DNA of 64,000 bases from Saccharomycopsis phalli (lineage: Eukaryota > Ascomycota > Saccharomycetes > Ascoideales > Saccharomycopsidaceae): the NCBI GenBank assembly GCA_020342235.1, contig CP073216.1, forward strand, positions 124,001 to 188,000, read 5' to 3'. This document shows, in pieces, positions 19,101 through 27,658 of the stretch. Position 1 is the stretch's first letter. Every line of letters starts with the position of its first letter. The position numbers and the translations under genes are program-made. The notes under the pieces are model-generated. The model searched no databases and was not told where the DNA came from. It was given only the letters and a program-made list of their open reading frames with translations.

Positions 19101-21144
19101 CGCGTCCTCTTCTTCTCCTCCACCCCCACCCCCACCTCCTCCACCTTCTTTCTTATCTCCTGAACCAGAAACAGAACTTCCTGTTTCTCCGCCAATGTCT
19201 CCAGCTGCTCCTCCACCTCCACCATTACCTCCAATGTTGCTGCCATCCATATCTGTTCCTGGATCTCCTCCTCCTCCTCCTGCCCCACCATTACCTGGTA
19301 TTTTGTCGCCAACCCCGCCTCCTTTCTCTCCGAGCTCACCTGTTCCTCCTCCTCTTCCTGGTACCAGAACTGTAAACAAGCATGATTCTTTGGTAACTGT
19401 GGTGGATCCATTCATCAACTACCCACGGCCAAAACGGAAGTTGAAGCAGTTACACTGGGATAAGCTTGACAACACCTCGAATTCTGTGTGGGATGGGCTA
19501 AACGGCGAAGCCTTTGCAAACGATTTGATGGACAAGGGTGTGTTGGAAGAAATGGAAGAAATGTTTGCAGCTAGGGAAATCAAGAAACTCACTGCTAAGA
19601 AATCTGCGGAGGTGAACAAGTTGACATTTTTGCAGCGTGACATCAACCAGCAGTTTGGTATTAATTTGCACTCATTTGCGTCGTTATCAGACGAGGAAAC
19701 TGTATGCAAGATTCTCGAGTGTGACTCAAAGGTTTTGGAAAACCAGAATATTCTCGAGTTCTTGTCCAAGAGGGAAATTCTTGAAATTCCAAACAACTTG
19801 GCAAGAAATTTGGAGCCTTATAGTACTGACTGGACAAGAGGATCTGAGAAAAAACCTGATAAAGACCCTAACGAATTGCAACGTGCTGACAGAATTTATC
19901 TCGAATTAATCTACAACTTACAACATTACTGGGGGTCGAGAATGAGAGCTTTGTTGGTCATGACAAATTTCGAGAAGGATTACCTGAACTTAGTGGGAAA
20001 GTTACAACTATTGGATGACGCGGTTGAATCAATTCAGAACTCTGATAATATAAGATACACTTTTAATATCATTTTGGCTGTTGGAAACTACATGAACGAT
20101 GCCGGAAAACAAGCCAAAGGGTTCAAGTTGTCGACGTTACAGCGGTTGAGTTTCATGAAGGACGACAAAAATTCCATGACGTTTTTGCATTATGTGGAAA
20201 AAATAATCAGAACAATTTATCCGCAGTTTACAAAGTTTCTCGATGAGTTAAAGCCAGTATTAGCGGTATCCAAGTTGTCGGTTGAAATGGTACAAACGGA
20301 TTGCCGAGAGTACACCAGGTCTGTTAAGAATGTCGAAGACTCCATAGACATTGGAAATTTGAGTGATTCCAGTTTGTTCCATCCGAAGGATACTGTATTA
20401 AGCTCAGTTTTACCTTTCTTACCGGAGGCCAGACGCAAGAGTGAATTATTATCTGAGCAAGCTAAGATCATCTTGAATGGATTTGACCGGTTAATGACGT
20501 TCTTTGGAGAGAACACCTCGGATACTTTTGCTCGAAATTCGTTCTTTTCCAAATTTTCTGATTTCATACTCGAGTATCAGAAGGTTCAAAAGGAGAACTT
20601 GAAACGTGAGGAAGAGACCAAGGCATATGAGTTGAGAAAAGAGGCATTGGAAAAGAGTATATTGGAAAATAAAAAGGCAAAGGAAGACGACAAAGAGGGC
20701 AACGCGGTCATGGATAACTTACTCGAGAAGTTGAAACAGGTGGGTCCTACAAAGGGAGATCCATCTTCAGCTAGAAGAAAGGCACTTGCCAGAAAGAAGC
20801 TACTAGAAGCAAAGAAAGGTGGTCTTGATTTGACAGCTGCCGGATTAGGGCTTATGTCGGATGATTCAGTAGATGAAGGGACAGACACACATAGCTCCGT
20901 TAGCGTACCTCTATGTGATGACTTAATTACAGAGGAATCAGCGGTAGAACTGTCGGATGACAAGGAATTGGATGAGAATGAAGAGGATCAGGGCGATCTC
21001 AGTGCAAGAGCCAGGGAGATGTTGAAATCTATACGTGGTGACAGCAATGCTTCTAGTACTAATGAGGATGGGCTAACACCCGCTCAGCAGTTACGGAAAC
21101 AAAAAAGATTGGAAAGATTGCAAGGGTCGAGCCCTCAACCTTAG
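16180..21144 (+). CDS. BNI1: Formin Bni1
   Basis: Actin-nucleating formin that builds actin cables at the bud tip and neck under Rho GTPases. The 1654 residues run: Ser-rich N-terminus (1-140); GBD/FH3 region (about 155-620; FVKRLVDKTITVQQLGNLW-like start, armadillo-type helices); coiled coil (about 610-900); FH1 with four long proline runs (about 978-1063) that bind profilin-actin; and the FH2 actin-binding domain (about 1080-1490; LKQLHWDKLDN, ILAVGNYMNDAGKQAKGFKL). A C-terminal DAD-like region near 1510-1530 carries basic residues (SSARRKALARKKLL). Length matches Bni1 (1953 in S. cerevisiae, shorter in Candida) rather than Bnr1. The ATG at 16180 has AAA at -3 to -1. Antisense frames within FH1 are by-products of the proline repeats. 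Confidence 0.95.
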   Translation: MSAQRQGSSSLFSGLKKFTSRSDNDGESVYSDKRRQPSISSFSSQSTNQNSMLHHGSVQTLDTKMSTTQSPPSPSLRGSNITLTYKDINALTDIKPIPSVKGYVSSPYQVGKKSQFRNHMSSSHHSLHSSTSHSSHKTSHSVSSNATDFQMKMPDDPAIIDEKFNELMAKRDFKSLPPKARNEMYNYSYAKKWMLIYQDALGDYKKQERRDKQGEESVTPEFYVKRLVDKTITVQQLGNLWVSLRTEPVSWVSGFIDSQGVIVLCNVLQQLYTRNRHLNVLADEMLDRENLIMRCIKAVLNVAPGANAALRSKLCVSTITQAIVSPKFSTRKVVTEMMLFFLHWMPPEGYKQVLKALDNLSADNPYDNVKGMEKYMPKSKKDSSSSSKSRRFEEWLNVVSQTIEGRGKMGSLVGASDEYKSGGQSNENQFLEYCATTVILINSITQGGEDFRIRTHIRAQLRAAGLTKLFKRMLDLGSEALNSRMQDFETNAAIDYESLVKTDRVGKNVNINDPVSLTEQVWNKVKGTEAEGFFMSTMQHLFLTQADPMKANDSKELVRSYRLIDGIVSGVTMHNTSSDDETSINIAVQRLFAGLQSDETAKRAILEAKEATRRAEESRAERDELARQLSLGADGMLEKLTKELKEQEIVLMRQGRMNAQLANELDELKSQHLLEKNHQELEMRELFIALNGKGATPDGDSKEQILKQLKQKLAEKKDEYKIQSNTWGKTVEPNTRLRSLRDKMDDLGRQARELEMTDFENKSRNSRDILQEQVTVPVRPARDDDRDKLGQLRKRLESLQNDSNDIMKYSDDQRFAELMKRQKYLAYDRLKQLELDFGDFNIDFNSDLPEKSMSDDAGQNEYMSKLREELSEVARLKNELQNRLKQLNEQKTVSSTEEPVDYNAVPLVKTEQMPESNVAVSRKTVQQLEEKYVSGKVQPSISEVIESGAGTNEVIKGNVDAQFKPVLNEIIKKGASSSSPPPPPPPPPPSFLSPEPETELPVSPPMSPAAPPPPPLPPMLLPSISVPGSPPPPPAPPLPGILSPTPPPFSPSSPVPPPLPGTRTVNKHDSLVTVVDPFINYPRPKRKLKQLHWDKLDNTSNSVWDGLNGEAFANDLMDKGVLEEMEEMFAAREIKKLTAKKSAEVNKLTFLQRDINQQFGINLHSFASLSDEETVCKILECDSKVLENQNILEFLSKREILEIPNNLARNLEPYSTDWTRGSEKKPDKDPNELQRADRIYLELIYNLQHYWGSRMRALLVMTNFEKDYLNLVGKLQLLDDAVESIQNSDNIRYTFNIILAVGNYMNDAGKQAKGFKLSTLQRLSFMKDDKNSMTFLHYVEKIIRTIYPQFTKFLDELKPVLAVSKLSVEMVQTDCREYTRSVKNVEDSIDIGNLSDSSLFHPKDTVLSSVLPFLPEARRKSELLSEQAKIILNGFDRLMTFFGENTSDTFARNSFFSKFSDFILEYQKVQKENLKREEETKAYELRKEALEKSILENKKAKEDDKEGNAVMDNLLEKLKQVGPTKGDPSSARRKALARKKLLEAKKGGLDLTAAGLGLMSDDSVDEGTDTHSSVSVPLCDDLITEESAVELSDDKELDENEEDQGDLSARAREMLKSIRGDSNASSTNEDGLTPAQQLRKQKRLERLQGSSPQP

Positions 21145-21331
21145 ATTCGTTTACTTCTTCATCTTCTTCTTTAATTGTTTGACTTTTTTTATTTATTAGC
21201 TTCATTTCTTTTTTATTTTTGCTACCTTCTTTTCATTACAATCGAAAGTTAGATTGCATTATAATTACTATACAATAAATATTAATAATAGTATGCATGT
21301 GGTAAAAGCCTGCTGTCCAAAGCAGTCTGTC

Positions 21332-24196
21332 TTAGCTAAATAACGCGGCCCAAGCATTTTTATTTGGTGCCTTTTTCTTCTTCTTTCCCAAGACTTGTCT
21401 AGAAAGCTTGGCACTAACAAACTTCAGGCTACTATTACTCGACTCTTTGTCAGAATCCGAGGCCGAATCTGAATTAGAACTACTACTATCGTCAACCTCA
21501 CCTTCAGAAGAAGACGAGGAAGATGAAGAAGTAGTCTTTGCTACTTCCTTTTTAGAGTCCTTGGAGTTTTCCTTCACATCAGGAACCCCGTCATTCGCCA
21601 AATCCAGAAGAGATCTAAAAGGTTTTCTGATATTCTTTGTCACATTTGCACCTTGTGAAAGCGAAATTGGCTTGTCTGGCTTAACAATAGGCGTATTAGA
21701 AGTATCCTTTTGGGTGGAAGGAATTAACTGGCTTAGTGGTATTTCATCATCCAGCTTATTGCTGCTATTATCCGAGTCTGAAGATTCCGAGGATTCTGAG
21801 GATTCTGAATCTGATCCTGAAGACTCTTTTGTTAGATCTTGTATATTTCTCTTGGGTTTTACTTTCTCTGCCTCATGTTGTCCATCACGCAAGTCACTGA
21901 CGGCATCCTTGAAACTATCCTCATCCGAAACATCACGTACAGTGCTGTCTCTACTTTCGTCATTGCTGTTATCACTATCGTCACTATCCGAATCGCTAAG
22001 ATCAGTTTCATCGGATGATTCGCTCACTTCTTTTGACTTGGAGCTATCAATAGGCTTTGCAGGTGATTCAACAGTACTTTGGTCAGGATTCTCGTGCTCT
22101 TTTTCTGCATGTGGCTTTGGTGACTTTGGTTGATCCTTGTCAGTCAGGGATGGTGCATGATCTTGCCGTTTAGCTGATTTTTGAAAATTCCCATTATGCA
22201 ATGGCTTGGCATTCGCAGGTAACGAGTCCAGTAATTCATCATCCGATTGTGTGAGAAATTTTGTAGACCCATCTGACAATTGAACAGAGCCTTGAATTAC
22301 ATCTCCACTTTTTCCAGATCCTCCAGATATTGTTCTTATAAGACTAGTTGCCTTTTGTGCAGCTTGTCTTGTTCCTCTAGTGGCAGCATTAAAATCCACA
22401 GACTCTAAAAACAAATCTTTACTTTTGCTTCTCATACTTGCAGGAATTGTTCCGTCTTTAATGAGCTTCAAGATTTGTGCCTTGGGATACTCCCTGTCTT
22501 TATGCTTGGCGTAAGTCTTGTATGATTTTGGAGTAAGCTTCAAAATACTAGGATGTTGCTTAGTTGGTGTTTCAGAAGCAGTGGCTGATTTCTTTGGCGG
22601 CTCCAGTTTCAGGTTAGCAGGATCCTTCTTTGGAACAATCTTTTCCTTTGCATCTGGTGATTGAGTAGCTTTCTTTGAAGGTCTGCCTCTCTTTATCTTA
22701 GTAGGCGAATCCTGTTCCGTGAAATGCTTTTCCAACTCACTAGCATCATAGTCACATTTCTGGCCATAGCCATTGAAGCATTGGAAGCATTGCGGATAGT
22801 TTCTGCTGCACTTCTTTGCCCGTTTCTTGGCGATACAATTTCCACAAGCAATAGGAGAAACCACAGGAAGGTTGTCGTGTAGAACGACAGTCAGTGCAAA
22901 CTTTTCTACCCACTTTTCCGAATTTTTTCTGCGGGTCAACTTCACCAAGAGATCTTTATTCAAGGACTCGACTTTCAACGGCCAATTGAATCTGTCGTAG
23001 ATTTGGAAATCCGCTTGGTGGGACCCAGAAGCCTGTGAGCTTCCTTGGCTGCTTTCTATAAAGCTTTCCTGTTCTCCGTTTTGACTGTTGAGAATGTCGG
23101 TACTTGCCTTTTTGGTGTCGCCATTTATCTTTTTAGCGTTACCAACTACCTTTTTAGTCTCGCCATCTATCTTTTTTCCGGGTTGCACCTTCTTGCCTTG
23201 AGCCGCGGTTTTCTTTTCCCCATTAGTTTCGGGTTTTTTGGAGGTTCTCTTTGGGCTATCTTTAGCAGCTGTCTTGGAGACCAATGCCTTTTTTAGGTCT
23301 TTATTTTGAGTCACGGGCTTCTTTTCTTTGGTATTAGTTTTTGCAGGTTCGTCTTCGCTGTCGCTTGAGCTGGAACTGGAGCTATCACTGGTGCCTGAGC
23401 TGGAGCTATCACTTTCCTTCTCACTCTTTACGGAGCCATTATCGTCGCCAGCTTGGCTACTGTCGCTATGAGCTTGTCTACTTTCACTATGATCTTGTCT
23501 GCTTTCCTCCTGCTGGATACTTTGTTCCTTATCTTGCACGATACTCTGCTCCTTATCTTGAACAATACTCTGCTCCTCATCTTGAATACTTTGCTCCTTA
23601 TCTTGAATACTTTGCTCCTTATCTTGAATACTTTGCTCTTTATCTTGAATACTTTGCTCCTTATCTTGCACGATACTTTCTTCCTCCTTCTCTTCTAGTA
23701 ATACACTATTGTCAAAAATATTTCTGAGCCGAGTGCATGGGGTCACCAAGTCGTTCTGTGTCCATAAACTGGTTTGCCCCGGAGTAGAAGTGGCGACTTC
23801 ACTCATTGACGTGTTAAAAACGCGGCCTGACCAAATGGAGCCGCTTTTCACCCTCTTACTGATTGTGGTATCCATGGTTGTGTCTGCAGGTCGCTTGGAG
23901 ACACTGGTGGTTTCAGGGTCGATTGACAGCAACTCATTATTGACAATGACCCGTATCACATTAATCTGGTTGTCGCTAAACACGTCCTTCACCAAGTACT
24001 CTGGGTCCAAGTCCAAATGGCTCTCGTCCTGGATTCGGTTGATGTCGAGTATTTCATCCTTGGGATAGAGCCTGAAATACCTATCCACGATATTCTTGGC
24101 AATTTCGCGAAACGTGAGATTCGAGTCTGTAATGTGAAGAAACTGTCTACTGCAGTTTTGATTATTTGGTGGTATGATGACCACTTTCAACTTCAT
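21332..24196 (-). CDS. NET1: Nucleolar RENT-complex protein Net1/Tof2
   Basis: Nucleolar scaffold that in S. cerevisiae holds Cdc14 and Sir2 at rDNA. The N-terminal 95 residues fit the Net1/Tof2 family pattern: LKVVIIPP, LHITDSNLTF, DLDPEYLVKDVFSDNQINVIRVIV. Next comes a 7-residue tandem repeat (SIQDKEQ, about 174-228), acidic Ser/Asp/Glu tracts alternating with Lys-rich blocks, and a basic C-terminus (GKKKKKAPNKNAWAALFS). Unusually for the family, residues 451-481 hold six cysteines spaced C-x2-C-x8-C-x6-C-x2-C-x7-C inside a conserved-looking block (about 395-490). A second folded-looking segment lies near 565-640. The protein is 954 residues against 1189 for Net1. One family member is present here; the S. 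cerevisiae pair Net1/Tof2 arose by duplication, so orthology is to both. Confidence 0.85.
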   Translation of the reverse strand: MKLKVVIIPPNNQNCSRQFLHITDSNLTFREIAKNIVDRYFRLYPKDEILDINRIQDESHLDLDPEYLVKDVFSDNQINVIRVIVNNELLSIDPETTSVSKRPADTTMDTTISKRVKSGSIWSGRVFNTSMSEVATSTPGQTSLWTQNDLVTPCTRLRNIFDNSVLLEEKEEESIVQDKEQSIQDKEQSIQDKEQSIQDKEQSIQDEEQSIVQDKEQSIVQDKEQSIQQEESRQDHSESRQAHSDSSQAGDDNGSVKSEKESDSSSSGTSDSSSSSSSDSEDEPAKTNTKEKKPVTQNKDLKKALVSKTAAKDSPKRTSKKPETNGEKKTAAQGKKVQPGKKIDGETKKVVGNAKKINGDTKKASTDILNSQNGEQESFIESSQGSSQASGSHQADFQIYDRFNWPLKVESLNKDLLVKLTRRKNSEKWVEKFALTVVLHDNLPVVSPIACGNCIAKKRAKKCSRNYPQCFQCFNGYGQKCDYDASELEKHFTEQDSPTKIKRGRPSKKATQSPDAKEKIVPKKDPANLKLEPPKKSATASETPTKQHPSILKLTPKSYKTYAKHKDREYPKAQILKLIKDGTIPASMRSKSKDLFLESVDFNAATRGTRQAAQKATSLIRTISGGSGKSGDVIQGSVQLSDGSTKFLTQSDDELLDSLPANAKPLHNGNFQKSAKRQDHAPSLTDKDQPKSPKPHAEKEHENPDQSTVESPAKPIDSSKSKEVSESSDETDLSDSDSDDSDNSNDESRDSTVRDVSDEDSFKDAVSDLRDGQHEAEKVKPKRNIQDLTKESSGSDSESSESSESSDSDNSSNKLDDEIPLSQLIPSTQKDTSNTPIVKPDKPISLSQGANVTKNIRKPFRSLLDLANDGVPDVKENSKDSKKEVAKTTSSSSSSSSEGEVDDSSSSNSDSASDSDKESSNSSLKFVSAKLSRQVLGKKKKKAPNKNAWAALFS
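23520..23680 (-). repeat. 21-bp coding tandem repeat in NET1
   Basis: About seven in-frame copies of a 21-bp unit encoding SIQDKEQ or SIVQDKEQ (24-bp variant) at residues 174-228 of the Net1-like protein. Copies are nearly identical at the DNA level, so the array is recent and probably variable in copy number between strains. Confidence 0.9.
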
Positions 24197-24276
24197 GGTC
24201 TCTGTTTACACTGCAAGAATATTTTGGGATTCAACCGATTTTTTCGTTTTCACGCGCACAATCGAAAAATGCAATG

Positions 24277-24340
24277 AGAAAAAGGCACTCTGAAAAAGGC
24301 ACTCTGAAAAATGCACTCTGAAAAATGCACTCTTGAAAAA
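24277..24340. repeat. 14-bp tandem repeat upstream of NET1
   Basis: Four copies of GCACTCTGAAAAA(T/G), beginning 81 bp before the NET1 ATG in the 417-bp gap to PBP2. Further upstream (24482-24523) a 14-bp unit AAATTGCCCCGCCC is repeated about three times. No gene was found in this gap. Confidence 0.8.
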
Positions 24341-24613
24341 TCCGCCCAAAATCCTCGCAAATGCTCCTAAATTCTCCCATGTATATGCCCTTGAAAATTC
24401 CTCGCTAGGCCAGTCCGTCCACGAAATACATGCTACACGGAAATTCGCCTTGACTATAAAAAAAAAAAATACCAGGACACGCCAAAATTGCCCCGCCCAA
24501 ATTGCCCCGCCCAAATTGCCCTGTAAAGGGTACTACATTAATTTCAGCATGTCCATATCCGCTTCAATGCACACGTATATAAATTACATAACTTCAAGTC
24601 CCAGCAACACAAC

Positions 24614-25945
24614 TCACAGGGCAACCTGGTCGCTGTTTGCACTGCTGGTATTGCTGTTCTTTTGTTTATCCATCTCAATGCGCCCATTGATCATATACAT
24701 TGCCATTTGGTTGTTGGCCGAGCCCCCAATTAGCACAATCTTCCGCTCGTGGGTATTCACCGGGTCCGGGTCCTCGATCTTCACTTGCGACCCGCTGGCC
24801 TCCCGAATCTCTCTTATATTGTTCCCGCGCTTGCCTATCACCAGGCCAACATGGCTGTTGGGGATGTATATATCCTGGGTAATGGGTTGGTCCAGCTGCT
24901 GGCCCAACACAAAGTTTTGCGGCGGCAGTATCGTGCCCAGTGGCGCCTGTCCCTGAGACATTGATATATTGTTAGGTTGCGGGTTGGTTTGCTGTGTGAA
25001 GCTGCTCTGGTATGGCGTTCCGTAGGGCTTGATGCCGCGTGCGTTTCGGCCATTGACCCCCATTTGGTACATTTGCATTGGCATCATGCCCATCATCTGC
25101 GGCTGGTTGAACCCGTTGTTGAAGCCTGTGAACTGGAACCCGTGGCTGATCCCCAGGCCACCGCCAAGGAACTGCGGCCCACCAAACCCCGGCTGATTCG
25201 ACGAGTTTCCCGGGTTGTAGAATATCACCTTGCCCTTGTGCATCTTCTTGTTCTCGTAAATCGTCTGCCCGACGTAGTATGTGGCAATGTGAATTGCGTC
25301 CGGTACTCCAGTGATGGAGAGACACCGGTCGGTGGAAAAGGGTAACGTAGTCTCCGAGGCTTTGAGCTTGGCCGCGCTCTTCTCCTCGATCTCGCGGAAC
25401 TTGGTGCCGCCCTTGCCTATCACAAACCCAATCACCTGGTGTGGAATCAAGAGATTCAACACATACTGCCTGCTCTCGGGCCGTGACGGGGTCTCGGGCT
25501 CGTCGATGATTGCTCGGGTAATAAGCCCAAACGCCTTTGCGTCCTTCTCTGCCGGCCCGCGCACATGCACCACCCGCTCGTAGACTCCCTTGATGTTCTC
25601 CGACACGTTAATTCGCGCACCAGCCTTGTCCTTGATGTAGTTGATCTTCTCTCCTCCCTTGCCGACAATCAACCCGGCTTCCTTCACAGACACGAGCATG
25701 CGAAAATGCACATACGTCGGGTCGTCGTCCTGCACTTTGTGCGACGATATTGGCGTCGCGCGCTTGGGAAGATCACCTTGGCCTGCTAAACTGTCCGCAG
25801 GAGAGTCCACTCCATCATTGAGAAGCGGCGCAGTCAATGTCTTATCCTTCTGGGCGTCCCCGGCTTCTAGAACCTCGGAATCAATCGCCACTCGCTTGGT
25901 GAGTGGATCTTCCAACTGGGAATCCTCGTTCTTTCGTTTTAGCAT
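24614..25945 (-). CDS. PBP2: Three-KH-domain RNA-binding protein (Pbp2 type)
   Basis: The protein has 443 residues with three KH domains, each carrying the GxxG loop: GLIVGKGGEKI (about 90), GFVIGKGGTKF (about 173) and GLVIGKRGNNI (about 367). KH1 and KH2 are adjacent; KH3 follows a 125-residue Gly/Met/Asn/Gln-rich linker (QPQMMGMMPMQMYQMG). This 2+1 layout with a late KH3 fits Pbp2 better than Hek2/Khd1, whose KH3 comes earlier; both belong to the PCBP/hnRNP K-like family. Pbp2 is known in S. cerevisiae as a Pab1-binding-protein partner connected to telomere length and mRNA fate. A basic KR patch near the N-terminus (LKRKNEDS, LTKRVA) could be a nuclear signal. Codon use is unusually GC-rich compared with neighbours. 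It is divergent from SWC5, with 140 bp between the ATGs. Confidence 0.82.
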   Translation of the reverse strand: MLKRKNEDSQLEDPLTKRVAIDSEVLEAGDAQKDKTLTAPLLNDGVDSPADSLAGQGDLPKRATPISSHKVQDDDPTYVHFRMLVSVKEAGLIVGKGGEKINYIKDKAGARINVSENIKGVYERVVHVRGPAEKDAKAFGLITRAIIDEPETPSRPESRQYVLNLLIPHQVIGFVIGKGGTKFREIEEKSAAKLKASETTLPFSTDRCLSITGVPDAIHIATYYVGQTIYENKKMHKGKVIFYNPGNSSNQPGFGGPQFLGGGLGISHGFQFTGFNNGFNQPQMMGMMPMQMYQMGVNGRNARGIKPYGTPYQSSFTQQTNPQPNNISMSQGQAPLGTILPPQNFVLGQQLDQPITQDIYIPNSHVGLVIGKRGNNIREIREASGSQVKIEDPDPVNTHERKIVLIGGSANNQMAMYMINGRIEMDKQKNSNTSSANSDQVAL

Positions 25946-26085
25946 TGCGGAGTGTAGCTGGGTGCCCTTTCCTTTGGCGATTCATGCGTTAACCCATTTC
26001 CAGGTAGGGTAACTGAGCCGCGTACCGTGGAAAAATATATTCCAGGGCGGCGCCCCCCCAACCAAATGATTATTTTTTGTTTACA

Positions 26086-26925
26086 ATGAGCATTCCTCAA
26101 GAATCTAGCAAGCCACAGGATCATAGCGACGACGACTCGTCCGACGAGGATTACGTCCCAGGTACGTGTTTATATATATTTCTTATTTTATTTCCCGCAA
26201 TATACTAATTGCTAGGTAACCAAGACGACGAGGAACATGATGATAAGCAAGACGAGCCGGACGAATTGGAAACCAAGAAGGAAATCAAAAGCGCAAACTA
26301 CTCCGCAATTGAAAGTTCCGAGGGCGGGTTGATCAAGACGCGAAACCAGCGCTTGAAAGAAGAGCAGCAGAACTCCGACGGCGTATACAAGAAGTTGTTG
26401 AGCGAGCCTACCCTGGCATCGGTAGACATCAATTCTATATGGAGTGAAATGAACGAGTCCAAAACCCCAAAACAGGACACTCCTCGGCCTGCACCAGTGC
26501 CTGCTGACAAAGAAAAGGATGCCAAAATAAAGATAAAGCGAACGTATGAATACGCCGGTGAAACCATCACCGAAGACAAGTGGGTCTTGGAATCCTCTGC
26601 CGAAGCAAAGGCGTATTTGAACTCTTTGAAGATTCAAAAGGACGAGGAAACGCCCAAGACCCAAACGCCTGTGGTACGTTCAGGACCGGTGCGGAAACGA
26701 AAGAAATCCTCCATTGTAGACAATATCATCAAAAGCTCCAAGCTAGCAAAGATTAGCACCTTGGAGAAAAGTCGCTTGGACTGGGCAAACTATGTGGACT
26801 CAAACAAGTTGAATGACGAACTTGTACATCACAACAAGGATGGGTACCTCAACAAACAGGACTTTCTCCATAAAGTGGAAGCCAACATGGATCGCAAGTT
26901 CAAAGAGGGGGCGAGCGGAATATAG
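26086..26925 (+). CDS. SWC5: SWR1-complex subunit Swc5 (BCNT protein, spliced)
   Basis: Subunit of the SWR1 remodeller that exchanges H2A for H2A.Z. Exon 1 is 26086-26161 (MSIPQESSKPQDHSDDD...), the intron 26162-26215 (54 nt; GTACGT donor, ATACTAAT branch, CTAG acceptor) and exon 2 26216-26925, giving 261 residues. The junction is phase 1 and rebuilds VPG|NQDDEE, extending the acidic N-terminus. The acidic N-terminal third (histone-binding DEF/Y-type tract, DDDSSDEDYVPG) is typical of Swc5. The C-terminal BCNT domain (about 185-255) shows the conserved LDWANYVD...L..HNKDGYLNKQDFL core. Length is close to S. cerevisiae Swc5 (303). Without the intron only a TTG-led frame would be seen. Convergent with POP5 across a short repeat array. 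Confidence 0.93.
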
Positions 26926-27021
26926 ATGTAAATATGTAAATAAGTATTAATTTTCTTGTATCTTGATACATATTTTGTAGTTTTATTCATTTCCTGGCAT
27001 TTTTTTTATACTTGTCAGCTG

Positions 27022-27116
27022 TTGGTTATATATTCCCATGCCGTTGTATATTCTCATGCCATTGACTATTCTTATGCAGTCGTATATCCTCATACCGTTG
27101 TATATTCTCACGCCGT
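27022..27116. repeat. Tandem repeat between SWC5 and POP5
   Basis: About five imperfect copies of an 18-22 bp unit (GTTGTATATTCTCATGCC) fill the convergent gap and run into the last codons of POP5, whose stop lies at 27108-27110. The unit includes TATATT, so it could serve as an AT-rich 3'-end signal for both genes. Confidence 0.7.
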
Positions 27117-27533
27117 TAGTCGTAGTATTTCATCAATCGAATCCTGATTATACTGGATTAAAAAGTCCTGTGCCATTTTAATCGTTCCGCTCACTCTTAT
27201 TATAGAAAAAATCACCCCGGCATCATTCAACTTTGTTATGCACATTAGCACAAAACAAACCATCTGCAATTCATCTCGCCCTATTCGTATCATACCCGTT
27301 GATGTTTTGTTTGAAAAGTACTTGACACTTAGGGAATTATTGATCCTTCCCATGCCATAGTCACCAAAATTTGTATGAATCTCTTTTTTGATCAAATTGG
27401 ATAGCACTTTGGAATTAATTGATCCGGGTGTTGACTTATGCACCAGTAAGGAGGTCTCAGAATTGTATTCCGAAACCGAGCTTTGAGGGTACAATATCTG
27501 AAATGTAATGTATCTATTCTTTATTCTAACCAT
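27108..27533 (-). CDS. POP5: RNase P / RNase MRP protein Pop5
   Basis: Shared protein subunit of nuclear RNase P (pre-tRNA 5' processing) and RNase MRP (pre-rRNA cleavage). The 141 residues begin MVRIKNRYITFQILYP, matching S. cerevisiae Pop5 (MVRLKSRYILFEI), and the diagnostic block SVKYFSNKTSTGMIRI (about residues 69-84) is nearly identical to Pop5 LKYFSNKTSTGIIRC. A GDYGMGRINN segment precedes it and VSGTIKMAQ follows, as in Pop5. The start is set at 27533, because the codons before it in frame are GTG-CTC-ATC and the MVR start matches homologues. The C-terminal acidic tail of S. cerevisiae Pop5 is absent; the last residues are encoded within a tandem-repeat region. Divergent from BRN1, with 125 bp between start codons. 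Confidence 0.95.
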   Translation of the reverse strand: MVRIKNRYITFQILYPQSSVSEYNSETSLLVHKSTPGSINSKVLSNLIKKEIHTNFGDYGMGRINNSLSVKYFSNKTSTGMIRIGRDELQMVCFVLMCITKLNDAGVIFSIIRVSGTIKMAQDFLIQYNQDSIDEILRLTA

Positions 27534-27658
27534 GATGAGCACTCTGTAACTCGATCAATTTTTCCCCCAGCCAATTCACACATCTGCATGGTAACGCATG
27601 GATCACGGTACCAGTTTTTGTTTATTTTTACCTGGATGGTAAACACATCAAATTCAAC

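Noticed and set aside
18882-19418. Gly-rich antisense frame in BNI1
   Set aside because: It is the reverse reading of the FH1 proline codons, a known by-product of such repeats.
24333-24956. 207-codon plus-strand frame before and into PBP2
   Set aside because: Most of it is antisense to the KH-protein coding sequence, and the rest is promoter repeats of NET1; no family match.
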